Positions 25,998-34,274 of a stretch of DNA of 34,402 nucleotides are shown in pieces. Location: the NCBI GenBank assembly GCA_021821885.1, contig JAKARO010000021.1, positions 1-34,402 of the forward strand, written 5' to 3'. Under the pieces are notes generated by a model. It saw only the letters and a list, made by a program, of their open reading frames with translations, was not told the DNA's origin and did no database searches. This DNA comes from Pseudomonadota bacterium. Its GTDB lineage: Bacteria; Pseudomonadota; Gammaproteobacteria; Acidithiobacillales; Acidithiobacillaceae. Positions within the stretch are counted from its first letter, which is position 1, and every line of letters begins with the position of its first letter. The position numbers and the translations under genes are program-made.

Positions 25998-26956
25998 GCC
26001 CAGTTTCCAGGCCGGGCATTCCGGCTTCCCGGCCGCAGGGAGGCACACCAGAAACGCCATGCGTAGTGGGGGCGCCAGAGGGCACACTCTACCCCCCCCT
26101 GGGGAAGCAGGCCAGTCAGCAGCCGGATTTCCTCCGTCTGGCGGCCAGTCCAGTGACGGAACCATGTGGCAAAATTGGCTGCCGTATCCGGGAGATGCCA
26201 GGGAGATGCATAATCCCAGAGCAGCCGTTCGGCTCCTGCGGCAGGCCTGTCCCCAAGGACCGGAATATTCAGCCAAAGCCCCGCAGCCAGCAGTTCGCGG
26301 CGACGGGAATGGATGGTCTGCCAGGGAGTGGCCGGCGGGGTTTCTGGAAGCCTGCCCTCTCCCCAAGGCCAGAAAAGCCCCCAGGGATCCAGCCCTTCAC
26401 GTTCCCTGGCCTGGTTGATGGAGTGGGCCAGTAGCGCCATCTGCAGCCGGTTTGCAAGGGCGCTGTACCGGCTGGCATCCAGGCCACGGGGCTCCCGTCC
26501 CAGAGGTTCCCTGCCATAGAGGCTCACCGGGGGGGCCGTTCGCAGATCAGGATGTTCCGTGCTGAGCAGATACCATCTTTCCCGTCCCCTGGCCAGCTGC
26601 CAGGGTCCGCCCTCCAGTTCCTGCTGGGCCACATGGAAAAGCGCCAGTTCGGCTTCAGTACCAGGGCAGGAGGACACGGGCGCCAGGATGGCCCGCCCAG
26701 CCCCTCCCTGAAAGATGACCGGTTCCAGTGCCCAGACCCAGTATCCGCGGGTACGGATCCCCTCGCTCTCCGCCAGGAGGGCTGCAGCAGGCAGACGCCC
26801 GCCGAAGCCCAGAAGGCGGCCGGCCACGTCAAGGTCATCCTCCGCCGGCAGCCACAGGTGGCGGGAGCGCCCCCAGATCCTGGACAGGAATTTTCCCGGC
26901 TCTTCGTTCGGAAGGGCCTGCAGCCCGCCAAGCCAGACCGTAGAACCAGTGGCCAT
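25994..26956 (-). CDS. rpfE: RpfE-type conserved protein
   Basis: 320 residues of the RpfE family, named after a gene of the Xanthomonas rpf region that also lies beside recJ and prfB. The recognisable signature is YSALANRLQMALLAHSINQAREREGLDPWGLFWPWGEG (positions about 165-202), corresponding to the family's N-x-x-QM...N-x-ARE-x-G...W-x-WG pattern. No enzymatic activity is established; some databases describe the family as phosphoglycerate-mutase-like, which I cannot confirm from residues. No signal peptide. The ATG overlaps the thrC stop by one base (TAATG). A run of eight C lies at 26092-26099 near the 3' end. Confidence 0.82.
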   Translation of the reverse strand: MATGSTVWLGGLQALPNEEPGKFLSRIWGRSRHLWLPAEDDLDVAGRLLGFGGRLPAAALLAESEGIRTRGYWVWALEPVIFQGGAGRAILAPVSSCPGTEAELALFHVAQQELEGGPWQLARGRERWYLLSTEHPDLRTAPPVSLYGREPLGREPRGLDASRYSALANRLQMALLAHSINQAREREGLDPWGLFWPWGEGRLPETPPATPWQTIHSRRRELLAAGLWLNIPVLGDRPAAGAERLLWDYASPWHLPDTAANFATWFRHWTGRQTEEIRLLTGLLPQGGVECALWRPHYAWRFWCASLRPGSRNARPGNWA

Positions 26957-28086
26957 TATCCGCCAAGAATAGCCCGTTGCACTGCCCCCAGATCTGCTTC
27001 TACCGTCTGCACGTTTCCGCCCTGGGCAATTGCGGTATCCGGGTCCTTGAGACCATGACCGGTCAGGGTACAGACGACCGTGGCACCTTCCTCGATCCTG
27101 CCACTGCGGACATCCGCAATCACCCCAGCCACGGAAGCTGCAGAAGCCGGCTCGCAGAAAATGCCTTCATGGCGGGCCAGCCACTTCTGGGCCTCAAGAA
27201 GTTCGGCATCGCTGTGGGCAGCAAACCAGCCTCCGCTTTCCTGCTCCACCACATGTGCCGGATCCCAGGACATGGGACGTCCAATACGGATCGCCGTCGC
27301 CAGCGTTTCCGGGTCCCGGACAAAACCGCCAGACACAAAAGGCGCACTTCCGGCTGCCTGGTATCCCAGCATCTTTGGACGTTTTCCTGGACTGCCGTGA
27401 CCATAGGGGCACTGGCCACTGCAGAACCGGCAGGCCCCGGTGAGCATCTTCTCCGGATGGCCGCGGCCATCGGTTGCCTCACAGTATCCCATCCAGTGGG
27501 CGGTAATATTGCCCGCGTTTCCTACCGGCAGTGCGTGATAGTCCGGAGCTCCGCCCAGCGCCTCAATGATCTCGAAGGCCGCCGTCTTCTGCCCCTGGAG
27601 GCGGTAGGGATTGACAGAATTGACCAGGGTAATGGGATTGCTGGCTGCCACGTCCTGGACGATCTGCATGCCTGCATCAAAATTGCCACGGATCTGGAGT
27701 ACCTGGGCCCCATGCATCATGGCCTGGGACAGCTTCCCAAGCGCGATTTTTCCTTCTGGAATCACCACAAAGGCCCGCATGCCGGCCCGGGCGGCATAGG
27801 CAGCGGCGGCAGCCGACGTGTTGCCGGTGGACGCGCAGATCACCATCTCGCTTCCTTCCTCCCTGGCCTTGGTCACGGCCATGGTCATCCCCCGGTCCTT
27901 GAAGGAACCGGTAGGATTCAGCCCCTCGAATTTGAGGAACAGGCGGATGTCGAGTCCGAGGATCCGCGTCAGGTTCTCGCAGGCAACAAGGGGAGTATTG
28001 CCCTCGCAGAGGCTCACGGGCGTGGTTCCAGGGGCAAGGGGAAGAAAGTGTCGATAGCGGTCAATGATTCCGGTATAGCGGGTCAT
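26956..28086 (-). CDS. thrC: Threonine synthase with a cysteine-rich insertion
   Basis: Converts O-phosphohomoserine to threonine using PLP. 376 residues: phosphate and substrate motif EGNTPLV, PLP lysine in NPTGSFKDRGM (Lys63), CASTGNTSAAAAAYAA, the PLP-phosphate loop ALPVGNAGNITAHWMGY, and the C-terminal EPASAASVAGV and CTLTGHGLKDP. Between MGY (201) and RPKMLGYQ (236) lies about 35 residues containing ACRFCSGQCPYGHG (Cys219, 222, 226, with Cys202 nearby). As I recall shorter ThrC proteins, they have about 15 residues there, so there is roughly a 20-residue insertion with a metal-site-like CxxCxxxC. hom lies 51 bases upstream in the same operon. Confidence 0.95.
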   Translation of the reverse strand: MTRYTGIIDRYRHFLPLAPGTTPVSLCEGNTPLVACENLTRILGLDIRLFLKFEGLNPTGSFKDRGMTMAVTKAREEGSEMVICASTGNTSAAAAAYAARAGMRAFVVIPEGKIALGKLSQAMMHGAQVLQIRGNFDAGMQIVQDVAASNPITLVNSVNPYRLQGQKTAAFEIIEALGGAPDYHALPVGNAGNITAHWMGYCEATDGRGHPEKMLTGACRFCSGQCPYGHGSPGKRPKMLGYQAAGSAPFVSGGFVRDPETLATAIRIGRPMSWDPAHVVEQESGGWFAAHSDAELLEAQKWLARHEGIFCEPASAASVAGVIADVRSGRIEEGATVVCTLTGHGLKDPDTAIAQGGNVQTVEADLGAVQRAILGG

Positions 28087-28137
28087 GGCAGATCCTGGGA
28101 AAATATGCGGAAAAGAAATCGGTATTCGGACTGATCC

Positions 28138-29460
28138 TCAGCCTTCGGCCAGGGATTCAACCCGCAGGCGCAGCACCGACGGGTGAACAACAGGCAGGGC
28201 GGAAATGCGTCCCAGTGCCTCGTCCAGACTCCCTTCCCGGCACCGGTGGAGGAGAAGAACCACCGGCACCGACTCGGCTGACGCCCGTTCACGCTGGATC
28301 AGGGCCTCTATGGAGATGCCATGTTCCGCAAGGACTGTAGCCACCTGGGCGAGGACGCCTGGACGGTTTTCCGCCCGGATGCGCAGATAGTAGGCGCTCT
28401 CCACGTCCCCCATGGGAAGGATGGGCAGATTGCTCAGGGCATCCGGCTGGAATGCCAGGTGGGGAACCCGGTTGCTGGGATCGGCTGTCATGGTCCGTGC
28501 CACATCCACCAGGTCCGCCACCACCGCACTCGCCGTGGGATCGCCACCAGCGCCCCGTCCGTAATAGAGACTCTGGCCTGCAGCGTCGCTATCGACCAGA
28601 ATGGCGTTAAAGGGACCCTCCACACTGGCCAGAAGGTGGCTGGCCGGAACCAGGGCAGGATGGACACGCAGTTCCACACCCTCCGGACGCCGCCTGGCGA
28701 TCCCCAGAAGCTTGATGCGGTATCCCAGTTCAGCGGCGAAGGCGACATCTTCCGCTTCCAGATGCCGGATTCCCTCTACATGGCAGTGGAAGGAATCCAC
28801 CGGGATCCCAAAGGCGATGGAGGCCATAAGGGTAATCTTGTGCGCTGCATCCCCACCATCCACATCAAGGCCCGGGTCTGCTTCCGCGTAACCCAGTTCC
28901 TGGGCCATGGCAAGAGCCCTGGAAAATGTCCAGCCTTCCCGGTACATCTGGGTCAGGATGTAGTTGCTGGTTCCATTGATGATGCCCGCCAGCCAGTGGA
29001 TGCGGTTGCCGGCGAGGCCCTCACGGATGGCCTTGATGATGGGGATTGCGCCCGCTACGGCGGCTTCAAAGGCCACCATCACGCCCTGCTGCTGTGCGGC
29101 GCTGAAAATCGCATTGCCCTGTTCAGCCAGCAGGGCCTTGTTGGCCGTCACCACGTGTTTTCCCCTGGAAATTGCCTCCAGAAGCAGGTCCCGGGCCAGT
29201 CCGGTCCCACCCATGACCTCAACGAGCACGTCAACTTCCGGATCCCTCACAACCGCCCAGGGATCCGCACTAATCCGGGCATCCAGGCGCAGGCCCTGCA
29301 GCCGCGCAGGATTCCGCACGGCCGCGTGGACGACCTTGATTTCTCTCCCAACCCGGCGGGAAATTTCTCCGGCATTGCGCTGGAGGACCCGCACGGTACC
29401 CTGGCCTACCGTACCCATGCCAAGAATGCCGATACGGACCGGTACCGCCTCCACCGCCAT
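28138..29460 (-). CDS. hom: Homoserine dehydrogenase
   Basis: Reduces aspartate semialdehyde to homoserine, the branch point towards threonine and methionine. 440 residues: Rossmann motif GILGMGTVGQGTVRVL, VTANKALLAEQG, the catalytic block AGIINGTSNYILTQM...ALAMAQELGYAEADPGLDVDGGDAAHKI, and a C-terminal ACT domain (YYLRIRAENRPGVLAQVATVLAEHGISIEALIQ), which suggests feedback control by threonine. ATG 29458-29460 overlaps the alaC stop as TGATG. It is monofunctional: no aspartokinase domain. Confidence 0.97.
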   Translation of the reverse strand: MAVEAVPVRIGILGMGTVGQGTVRVLQRNAGEISRRVGREIKVVHAAVRNPARLQGLRLDARISADPWAVVRDPEVDVLVEVMGGTGLARDLLLEAISRGKHVVTANKALLAEQGNAIFSAAQQQGVMVAFEAAVAGAIPIIKAIREGLAGNRIHWLAGIINGTSNYILTQMYREGWTFSRALAMAQELGYAEADPGLDVDGGDAAHKITLMASIAFGIPVDSFHCHVEGIRHLEAEDVAFAAELGYRIKLLGIARRRPEGVELRVHPALVPASHLLASVEGPFNAILVDSDAAGQSLYYGRGAGGDPTASAVVADLVDVARTMTADPSNRVPHLAFQPDALSNLPILPMGDVESAYYLRIRAENRPGVLAQVATVLAEHGISIEALIQRERASAESVPVVLLLHRCREGSLDEALGRISALPVVHPSVLRLRVESLAEG

Positions 29461-30641
29461 CACCAGCCCTCCCGGAACATCTGTTTGATCCCCCGGATGG
29501 CCTGGCGGGTGCGCTGCTCGTTTTCTACGAGGCCGAAGCGAACATAGCCATCCCCCAGTTCCCCGAATCCGATACCGGGACTGACGGCCACCTTGGCCCG
29601 ATCCAGAACCATTTTGGAAAATTCCAGCGATCCTTTCCCCTGAAGTCCCTCGGGGATACGGGCCCATACGAACATCGTTGCCTTCGGCCGCTCTACGGCC
29701 CAGCCTGCCGCTTCCAGGCCGTCACAGAGTACGTCACGCCGGTGCTCATACATGCGCCGGATCTCCTCGACGCAGTCCTGGGGTCCTTCAAGGGCAGCGA
29801 TGGAAGCCACCTGGATGGGCGTAAAGGTACCGTAGTCCAGGTAGCTCTTGATCCGTGACAGGGCCCCAATAAGCCGGGGATTCCCCGCCGCAAAGCCCAC
29901 CCGCCAGCCAGGCATGTTGTAGCTTTTGGAGAGCGTGAAAAATTCCACGCCCACATCCTTCGCTCCCGGCACCTGGAGAAAGCTGGGCGCCCGGTAACCA
30001 TCAAATACAATATCGGCATAAGCCAGATCATGCACCACCCAGATGCGGTGTTCCCGGGCAAACTCCACGATGCGGCGGAAAAATTCTTCCTCGACCACGG
30101 CAGCCGTCGGATTGTGGGGGAAATTGATCACCAGCATTTTGGGCTTCGGCCAGGCCGCTTTTACCGCCTTTTCAAGTTCCTCAAAAAAATCCAGGCCCGG
30201 GAGCATGGGCACATGGCGCACATCGGCACCGGCGATCACAAAACCATAGGGATGGATTGGATAGGTTGGGCTAGGGACCAGCACGGTATCCCCTGGGCCC
30301 ATGGTCGCCAGCGCCAGGTGTGCCAGCCCCTCCTTGGAGCCAATGGTCACGATTGCTTCGGACTCCGGATCAATCTGCACGCCAAACCGCCGGTCATACC
30401 AGTTTGCGATGGCCCGGCGCAGGCGCGGGATTCCCCGCGAAACGCTGTACCGGTGGGTATCTCCACGCTGGGCCGTCTCACAGAGCTTGTCCACGATAAA
30501 CTGCGGCGTTGGCTGGTCCGGATTGCCCATGCCAAAGTCGATGATATCCTCTCCCCGCTTGCGGGCCTGAAGCTTGAGATCCGTCACGATGTTGAAAACA
30601 TAGGGGGGAAGACGACGGATCCGTTCGAAATCGCTATTCAT
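29460..30641 (-). CDS. alaC: Alanine-forming aminotransferase (AlaC type)
   Basis: A PLP fold-type I aminotransferase of 393 residues, closest in pattern to E. coli AlaC (glutamate-pyruvate aminotransferase). Motifs: [32 protein letters not shown] is the N-terminal hallmark (split here by my reading only), then [24 protein letters not shown] and the PLP lysine in [15 protein letters not shown] (Lys239). ATG 30639-30641 is the chosen start; the frame is open to 30689 but without support, and the mapped promoter would then overlap it. First gene of the nine-gene alaC-lolD run; alaC-hom-thrC is a frequent order. Substrate specificity is inferred from the family. Confidence 0.92.
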   Translation of the reverse strand: MNSDFERIRRLPPYVFNIVTDLKLQARKRGEDIIDFGMGNPDQPTPQFIVDKLCETAQRGDTHRYSVSRGIPRLRRAIANWYDRRFGVQIDPESEAIVTIGSKEGLAHLALATMGPGDTVLVPSPTYPIHPYGFVIAGADVRHVPMLPGLDFFEELEKAVKAAWPKPKMLVINFPHNPTAAVVEEEFFRRIVEFAREHRIWVVHDLAYADIVFDGYRAPSFLQVPGAKDVGVEFFTLSKSYNMPGWRVGFAAGNPRLIGALSRIKSYLDYGTFTPIQVASIAALEGPQDCVEEIRRMYEHRRDVLCDGLEAAGWAVERPKATMFVWARIPEGLQGKGSLEFSKMVLDRAKVAVSPGIGFGELGDGYVRFGLVENEQRTRQAIRGIKQMFREGW

Positions 30642-30685
30642 GACAGTCTGGACCTTGGCCTTGTGGCACGCACCAAAATCGGAGA

Positions 30686-30714
30686 ACAATAGTAAGGGCA
30701 GGCTGGACTGTCAA
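30686..30714 (-). promoter_or_regulatory. Strong candidate promoter for the alaC-hom-thrC operon
   Basis: On the minus strand a perfect TTGACA (complement of 30709-30714) is followed after 17 bases by TATTGT (complement of 30686-30691, 4/6 match). The predicted transcription start is near 30679, giving a short leader to alaC. A GACAGTC/GACTGTC inverted repeat (30642-30648 and 30705-30711) brackets the leader. Confidence 0.6.
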
Positions 30715-30734
30715 TGTTACCCACCGGAGCCGCC

Positions 30735-31109
30735 ATGAAACTCCACCAGCAGATGAACTCCCGTTCAAATTTCATCCAGGCCTACGATCCCGGGGGGTTT
30801 GTGGTACAGGGCATACACCATGGAGACGGCCTCCTGGTCGGGGCCGACTGGCTGGTCAGCCCGTGGGGCCCTGAAACGGCGGAGCAGCTCGGAGCAGAAC
30901 ATTTCAGCAGGCTTCTGGAATATTCCCTGGAAATCCTGATCCTGGGAACCGGACAGCGCCAGAAAATGCTTCTTTCCCTGGCCGGAGCCCTCCGCCAGCA
31001 CGCCCAGGCCGTAGAAATCATGGACAGCAGCGCAGCCTGCCGCACCTACAACATCCTGCTGGCCGAAGACCGCCGGGTGGCGGCTGCCCTGCTTCCTGTC
31101 CGGACCTAG
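30735..31109 (+). CDS. Mth938-like (DUF498) domain protein
   Basis: 124 residues from ATG 30735, with GGAG five bases upstream. ATG 30714 is in frame but coincides with the -35 of the divergent alaC promoter. The family pattern is present: IQAYDPGGFVVQG, then a hydrophobic strand LEILILGTGQRQKML and a C-terminal VEIMDSSAACRTYNILLAEDRRVAAALLP, where the conserved GTG and the C/A-TYN-L segment sit. Function is unknown in bacteria (the human relative is a mitochondrial assembly factor). It points towards rpoS, with only five bases between the two stops. Confidence 0.88.
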   Translation: MKLHQQMNSRSNFIQAYDPGGFVVQGIHHGDGLLVGADWLVSPWGPETAEQLGAEHFSRLLEYSLEILILGTGQRQKMLLSLAGALRQHAQAVEIMDSSAACRTYNILLAEDRRVAAALLPVRT

Positions 31110-31114
31110 CTCCT

Positions 31115-32053
31115 TCAGGAAAACAGGCTGCAGGCCTCCAGCCCCTCCGCCTCAATGCGGCGGCGCAGCATCAGCAGCGCCTCGACCTGGATCTGCCGTA
31201 CCCGCTCCCGGGTTAGTCCCAGACGCTCTCCCACTTCTTCCAGGGTGGCACCTTCACTCCCGTCCAGCCCGAACCGCCAGTACACGACCATCCTGTGCTT
31301 TTCTCCCAGACCGCCCACCCAGGACTGCACCTGGTGGGCCAGGTTCTGGCCTTCCAGAAGTGTTTCGGGACCTGCCACTTCAGGATCGCTTACCGATTCG
31401 ACGAGCCCCCGTTCGCCATCCCGGCCATTCCCGGAATCCAGGCTGGTTACCCTGCCATCCATTTCCAGACACTGCCGTACCTCCTGTACAGGCCGTTCCA
31501 GTGCTGCCGCCACTTCCTCGGGGGTCGGGTCCCGCTGGAGCCGCTGCTCAAGGCAGCGGGCTGCCCGCATTACAGAACCGATTTCCTTCATGACGTGGAT
31601 AGGAAGACGGATCGTCCGCGTCTGGTTCATCAGGGCCCGCTCAATGTTCTGGCGGATCCACCAGGTCGCATAGGTAGAAAAGCGGAAACCTCTCTCGGGA
31701 TCAAATTTCTCCACAGCCCGGATCAGGCCAAGGTTTCCTTCCTCAATCAGGTCCAGGAGAGGCAGACCCCGGTGCACATAACGGCGGGCCAGGCGGACCA
31801 CCAGACGGAGATTGCTCTCAATCATCCTTGCCCTGGCCCTGGGATCCCCCTGCTGCACAAGCCTGCCCAGGATCACCTCTTCCTCCGCCGTCAGCAGGGG
31901 GCTGTAACCAATCTCCTGGAGATAGCACTGGGTCGCATCCAGATCACCGCCCAAATCCTGAACGGCCAAATCTTCCTCCATCTCTTCGCCTGCGGCTGGC
32001 AGTTCCTCCTCATCGTCCGGTTCAGATACCAGATCTGGTGCCTCCGTCCCCAT
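31115..32053 (-). CDS. rpoS: RNA polymerase sigma factor RpoS
   Basis: The stationary-phase/general stress sigma factor. 312 residues. An acidic N-terminus leads to DATQCYLQEIGYSPLLTAEEEV, the RpoS-specific region 1.2, then region 2 (MIESNLRLVVRLARRYVHRG, DLIEEGNLGLIRAVEKFDPERG, FRFSTYATWWIRQ), region 3, and the region 4 helix-turn-helix ATLEEVGERLGLTRERVRQI. AAGGAG lies seven bases before the ATG. Order surE-pcm-rpoS is conserved, but nlpD, which normally separates pcm from rpoS and carries the main rpoS promoter in enterics, is absent; pcm ends two bases before the rpoS ATG. Confidence 0.96.
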   Translation of the reverse strand: MGTEAPDLVSEPDDEEELPAAGEEMEEDLAVQDLGGDLDATQCYLQEIGYSPLLTAEEEVILGRLVQQGDPRARARMIESNLRLVVRLARRYVHRGLPLLDLIEEGNLGLIRAVEKFDPERGFRFSTYATWWIRQNIERALMNQTRTIRLPIHVMKEIGSVMRAARCLEQRLQRDPTPEEVAAALERPVQEVRQCLEMDGRVTSLDSGNGRDGERGLVESVSDPEVAGPETLLEGQNLAHQVQSWVGGLGEKHRMVVYWRFGLDGSEGATLEEVGERLGLTRERVRQIQVEALLMLRRRIEAEGLEACSLFS

Positions 32054-32055
32054 CT

Positions 32056-32751
32056 TCAGGCTCCTTTTTGGTTTCTTTGTGTTACCGTTCCTGCAAGAAG
32101 GGGAACAAAAAAACAGTCCCCCAGATCATCACCAAAAGCTTCCCGCCCGTCCCAGCGGTACAGCCTGAGACGCTGGCCCTCCCCCAGATCTTCCGGCATC
32201 AGGAGACGGCCACCGCGCCGCAGCTGGGGATACAGGGGAGGCAGCGCGCATGGCACCGCTGCCGTAAACACAATGGCGTCAAATTCCGCCTTTTCCGGCC
32301 AGCCTTGTGAGCCGTCCCCCAGGCGCAGCGCAACCCGGGTAACGCCCATCCGCCCCAGAAGTTCCCGGGCCGCATGGTGCAGCGCCTCAATCCGCTCAAT
32401 GCTGAATACCTCGACGCCAAGAGCCGCCAGCAGTGCCGTGTGGTACCCGGAACCGGTACCAACTTCCAGTACCCGCCGGGGAATTCCGTCTTCCAGAAGG
32501 GCTTCCAGCATCCGTGCAACGATAAAGGGCTGCGAGATGGTCTGGCCATAGCCAATGGGGAGGGAAACCGGCTCATAGGCGCGGCTCGCCAGGGCCTCTG
32601 CCACAAAAAGATGTCTGGGCACGCTTTCCATGACGCCCAATACCCGGCCATCCCCGATTCCTTCCCCCCGGAGCCGGGCCACCATCCGGGCCCGGGTCCG
32701 GGGGGAAATCATCCCCACATCCGGCTTCAGGGCCTGCAGCACTGGAGCCAC
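32056..32751 (-). CDS. pcm: Protein-L-isoaspartate O-methyltransferase
   Basis: Repairs isoaspartyl damage in aged proteins using S-adenosylmethionine. Motifs: [22 protein letters not shown] (substrate loop), [16 protein letters not shown] (SAM site) and [17 protein letters not shown]. The full frame gives 231 residues with a GTG start at 32749-32751 that overlaps surE by 25 bases. Homology to E. coli Pcm begins at the internal ATG 32710-32712 ([10 protein letters not shown]), so the start may be there; neither has a strong ribosome-binding site. Middle gene of surE-pcm-rpoS. Confidence 0.94.
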   Translation of the reverse strand: MAPVLQALKPDVGMISPRTRARMVARLRGEGIGDGRVLGVMESVPRHLFVAEALASRAYEPVSLPIGYGQTISQPFIVARMLEALLEDGIPRRVLEVGTGSGYHTALLAALGVEVFSIERIEALHHAARELLGRMGVTRVALRLGDGSQGWPEKAEFDAIVFTAAVPCALPPLYPQLRRGGRLLMPEDLGEGQRLRLYRWDGREAFGDDLGDCFFVPLLAGTVTQRNQKGA

Positions 32752-33485
32752 CGGCCAAGGTCCCCCATAAAGGCATAGCGCGTCATATCCAGGTCAAGCG
32801 GAGTAATCGACACTCTCCCCCTGCGGACCGCATCAAAATCCGTCCCCGGACCGGCATCCGCCTCCCGTCCCGAGGGACCAATCCAGTATACGGGTTCTCC
32901 CCGGGGATCCACCGCCGGCATGAGCATTTCACTGCGGTGGCGCCGCCCAAGACGGGTCACCTCGAATCCCTGCAGGTCCTCATAGGGCAGATCGGGGACA
33001 TTGATATTGAGGATCGTATCTCCGGGCAGGGGATTCTGGAGCAGTCCCTGCACCAGCTCTACCGCCACGCGCGCTGCCGTCCCGAAATGTTCCGGATCGC
33101 GGCCAGCCAGCGACACAGCCATGGCCGGCATTCCCAGAAAACGGCCTTCCATGGCTGCCGCCACCGTACCGGAATAGAGCACGTCATCGCCCATATTGGC
33201 TCCGCGGTTGATGCCGGAAACCACCATTTCCGGGGGCTCAGGCAAAATGCCGGTGGCGGCCAGATGGACGCAGTCGGTCGGCGTCCCGCCCACCAGATAG
33301 TAAAAACCGTTGAGCCCCTTGCGCACGCGAAGGGGGCGGTCAAGGGTAAGAGAGTTGCTGGCACCACTACGGTCCTGCTCTGGTGCCACCACCTGGACCA
33401 TTCCAAGGGGGCGCAGGGCCATTTCAAGAACCGCGAGCCCTGGCGCCAGATACCCGTCATCGTTGCTTACCAGGATTCTCGGCAT
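32727..33485 (-). CDS. surE: 5'/3'-nucleotidase SurE
   Basis: A metal-dependent nucleoside monophosphate phosphatase linked to stationary-phase survival. 252 residues from ATG 33483-33485 (E. coli 253). Metal and active-site motifs: [13 protein letters not shown] (Asp9, Asp10), [26 protein letters not shown] and [21 protein letters not shown]. The ribosome-binding site is weak. An upstream extension to 33560 is rejected because SurE proteins begin right before the first strand. It heads the surE-pcm-rpoS unit; the 126 bases 33486-33611 before it hold no gene. Confidence 0.96.
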   Translation of the reverse strand: MPRILVSNDDGYLAPGLAVLEMALRPLGMVQVVAPEQDRSGASNSLTLDRPLRVRKGLNGFYYLVGGTPTDCVHLAATGILPEPPEMVVSGINRGANMGDDVLYSGTVAAAMEGRFLGMPAMAVSLAGRDPEHFGTAARVAVELVQGLLQNPLPGDTILNINVPDLPYEDLQGFEVTRLGRRHRSEMLMPAVDPRGEPVYWIGPSGREADAGPGTDFDAVRRGRVSITPLDLDMTRYAFMGDLGRWLQCCRP

Positions 33486-33611
33486 GGACGACCCATGAAA
33501 AAACCGGAAAAACAGCACCCCTGCCACCCCTGGGGGGCAGTCCCTACGCCCTGAAAACATGGTACGCCATACGCTGCCTGCCGGTCCACCACAGGCCGCA
33601 GCCCCGCCTCG

Positions 33612-34145
33612 TCAGCCACCCCCTCCTGTTCCCGGGCCAGCCTCGGCCTGCGCGAGCTGCCTGGACAGCAGCAGAACCCGCAGTCTTGCCGCCCGCACCG
33701 CCGCCCGTAACTGGCGGACCCGGTCAAGATAGCGGACGTAGTTGTGCTCATTGCCCGTACGTACGCTTTTCCCCTGCTCGTAGGCCTGCACGGCGTGGAC
33801 CAGCTGCAGCCGGGCCACCGCCAGCTGCGCCCGGAGCATGGCCACCTCTCCTCCTGCCCGTCCTGACGGGGCAGCGGATTTTGGGGGAGCGGCCACCGGA
33901 AGCGGATGCGTTCCTTCCGCGACAGAAGGGGTGGCAGCAGAGACAGAAGCCGATCCCGAAATGGAACGGATCTGCCGCGCATCTCCAGGGGGATTTTCCC
34001 CATAGCTGACCACACCATCCGGCGCCAGCCAGCGGTAGATGCCTCCCATGGCCTCCCCGCAGGATAGCCAGAACAGCCCGGCCATTATTCCGGCCAGCCA
34101 TACCTGGTACCGGCCGGCCGGCCGGATCTTCCGTCCATTGTTCAT
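33612..34145 (-). CDS. Exported DUF4124-domain protein
   Basis: 177 residues from ATG 34143-34145, with GGAGG eight bases upstream. An N-terminal basic stretch and hydrophobic segment (YQVWLAGIMAGLFWLSC) form a signal peptide or anchor. The cysteine at about residue 34 lacks a clear lipobox. The DUF4124 motif IYRWLAPDGVVSYGENPPGDA follows, then a Ser/Ala/Pro-rich linker (about 65-105), and a helical, Arg/Gln/Leu-rich segment (about 107-168) likely to form a coiled coil. DUF4124 is common in proteobacterial periplasmic proteins of unknown function. It lies just after the glnA terminator with its own promoter. Confidence 0.83.
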   Translation of the reverse strand: MNNGRKIRPAGRYQVWLAGIMAGLFWLSCGEAMGGIYRWLAPDGVVSYGENPPGDARQIRSISGSASVSAATPSVAEGTHPLPVAAPPKSAAPSGRAGGEVAMLRAQLAVARLQLVHAVQAYEQGKSVRTGNEHNYVRYLDRVRQLRAAVRAARLRVLLLSRQLAQAEAGPGTGGGG

Positions 34146-34185
34146 GTACCGCGCCTCCACTGATCACCAGGCCCCGTCCTGAGCC

Positions 34186-34216
34186 CTTATATGGTCAGGA
34201 TCCCGGCCCCTGTCAA
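34186..34216 (-). promoter_or_regulatory. Candidate promoter for the DUF4124 gene
   Basis: The minus strand shows a perfect TTGACA (complement of 34211-34216) and TATAAG (complement of 34186-34191, 5/6) with a long 19-base spacer. It lies directly after the glnA terminator, so it would restart transcription for the DUF4124 gene. Confidence 0.42.
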
Positions 34217-34219
34217 GAT

Positions 34220-34247
34220 AAAAAAGCCCCCGCACATGGCGGGGGCC
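34220..34247 (-). terminator. Rho-independent terminator of glnA
   Basis: On the minus strand GCCCCCGC and GCGGGGGC (complements of 34239-34246 and 34226-34233) form an eight-base GC-only stem with a five-base loop, followed by six T. It begins about 28 bases after the glnA stop codon. Textbook intrinsic terminator. Confidence 0.9.
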
Positions 34248-34274
34248 GATTCCGCGAAACCGGACAGCGCAGTT

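Noticed and set aside
28087-28137. Threonine attenuator or riboswitch before thrC
   Set aside because: The gap is only 51 bases, with no threonine-rich leader peptide and no clear alternative hairpins.
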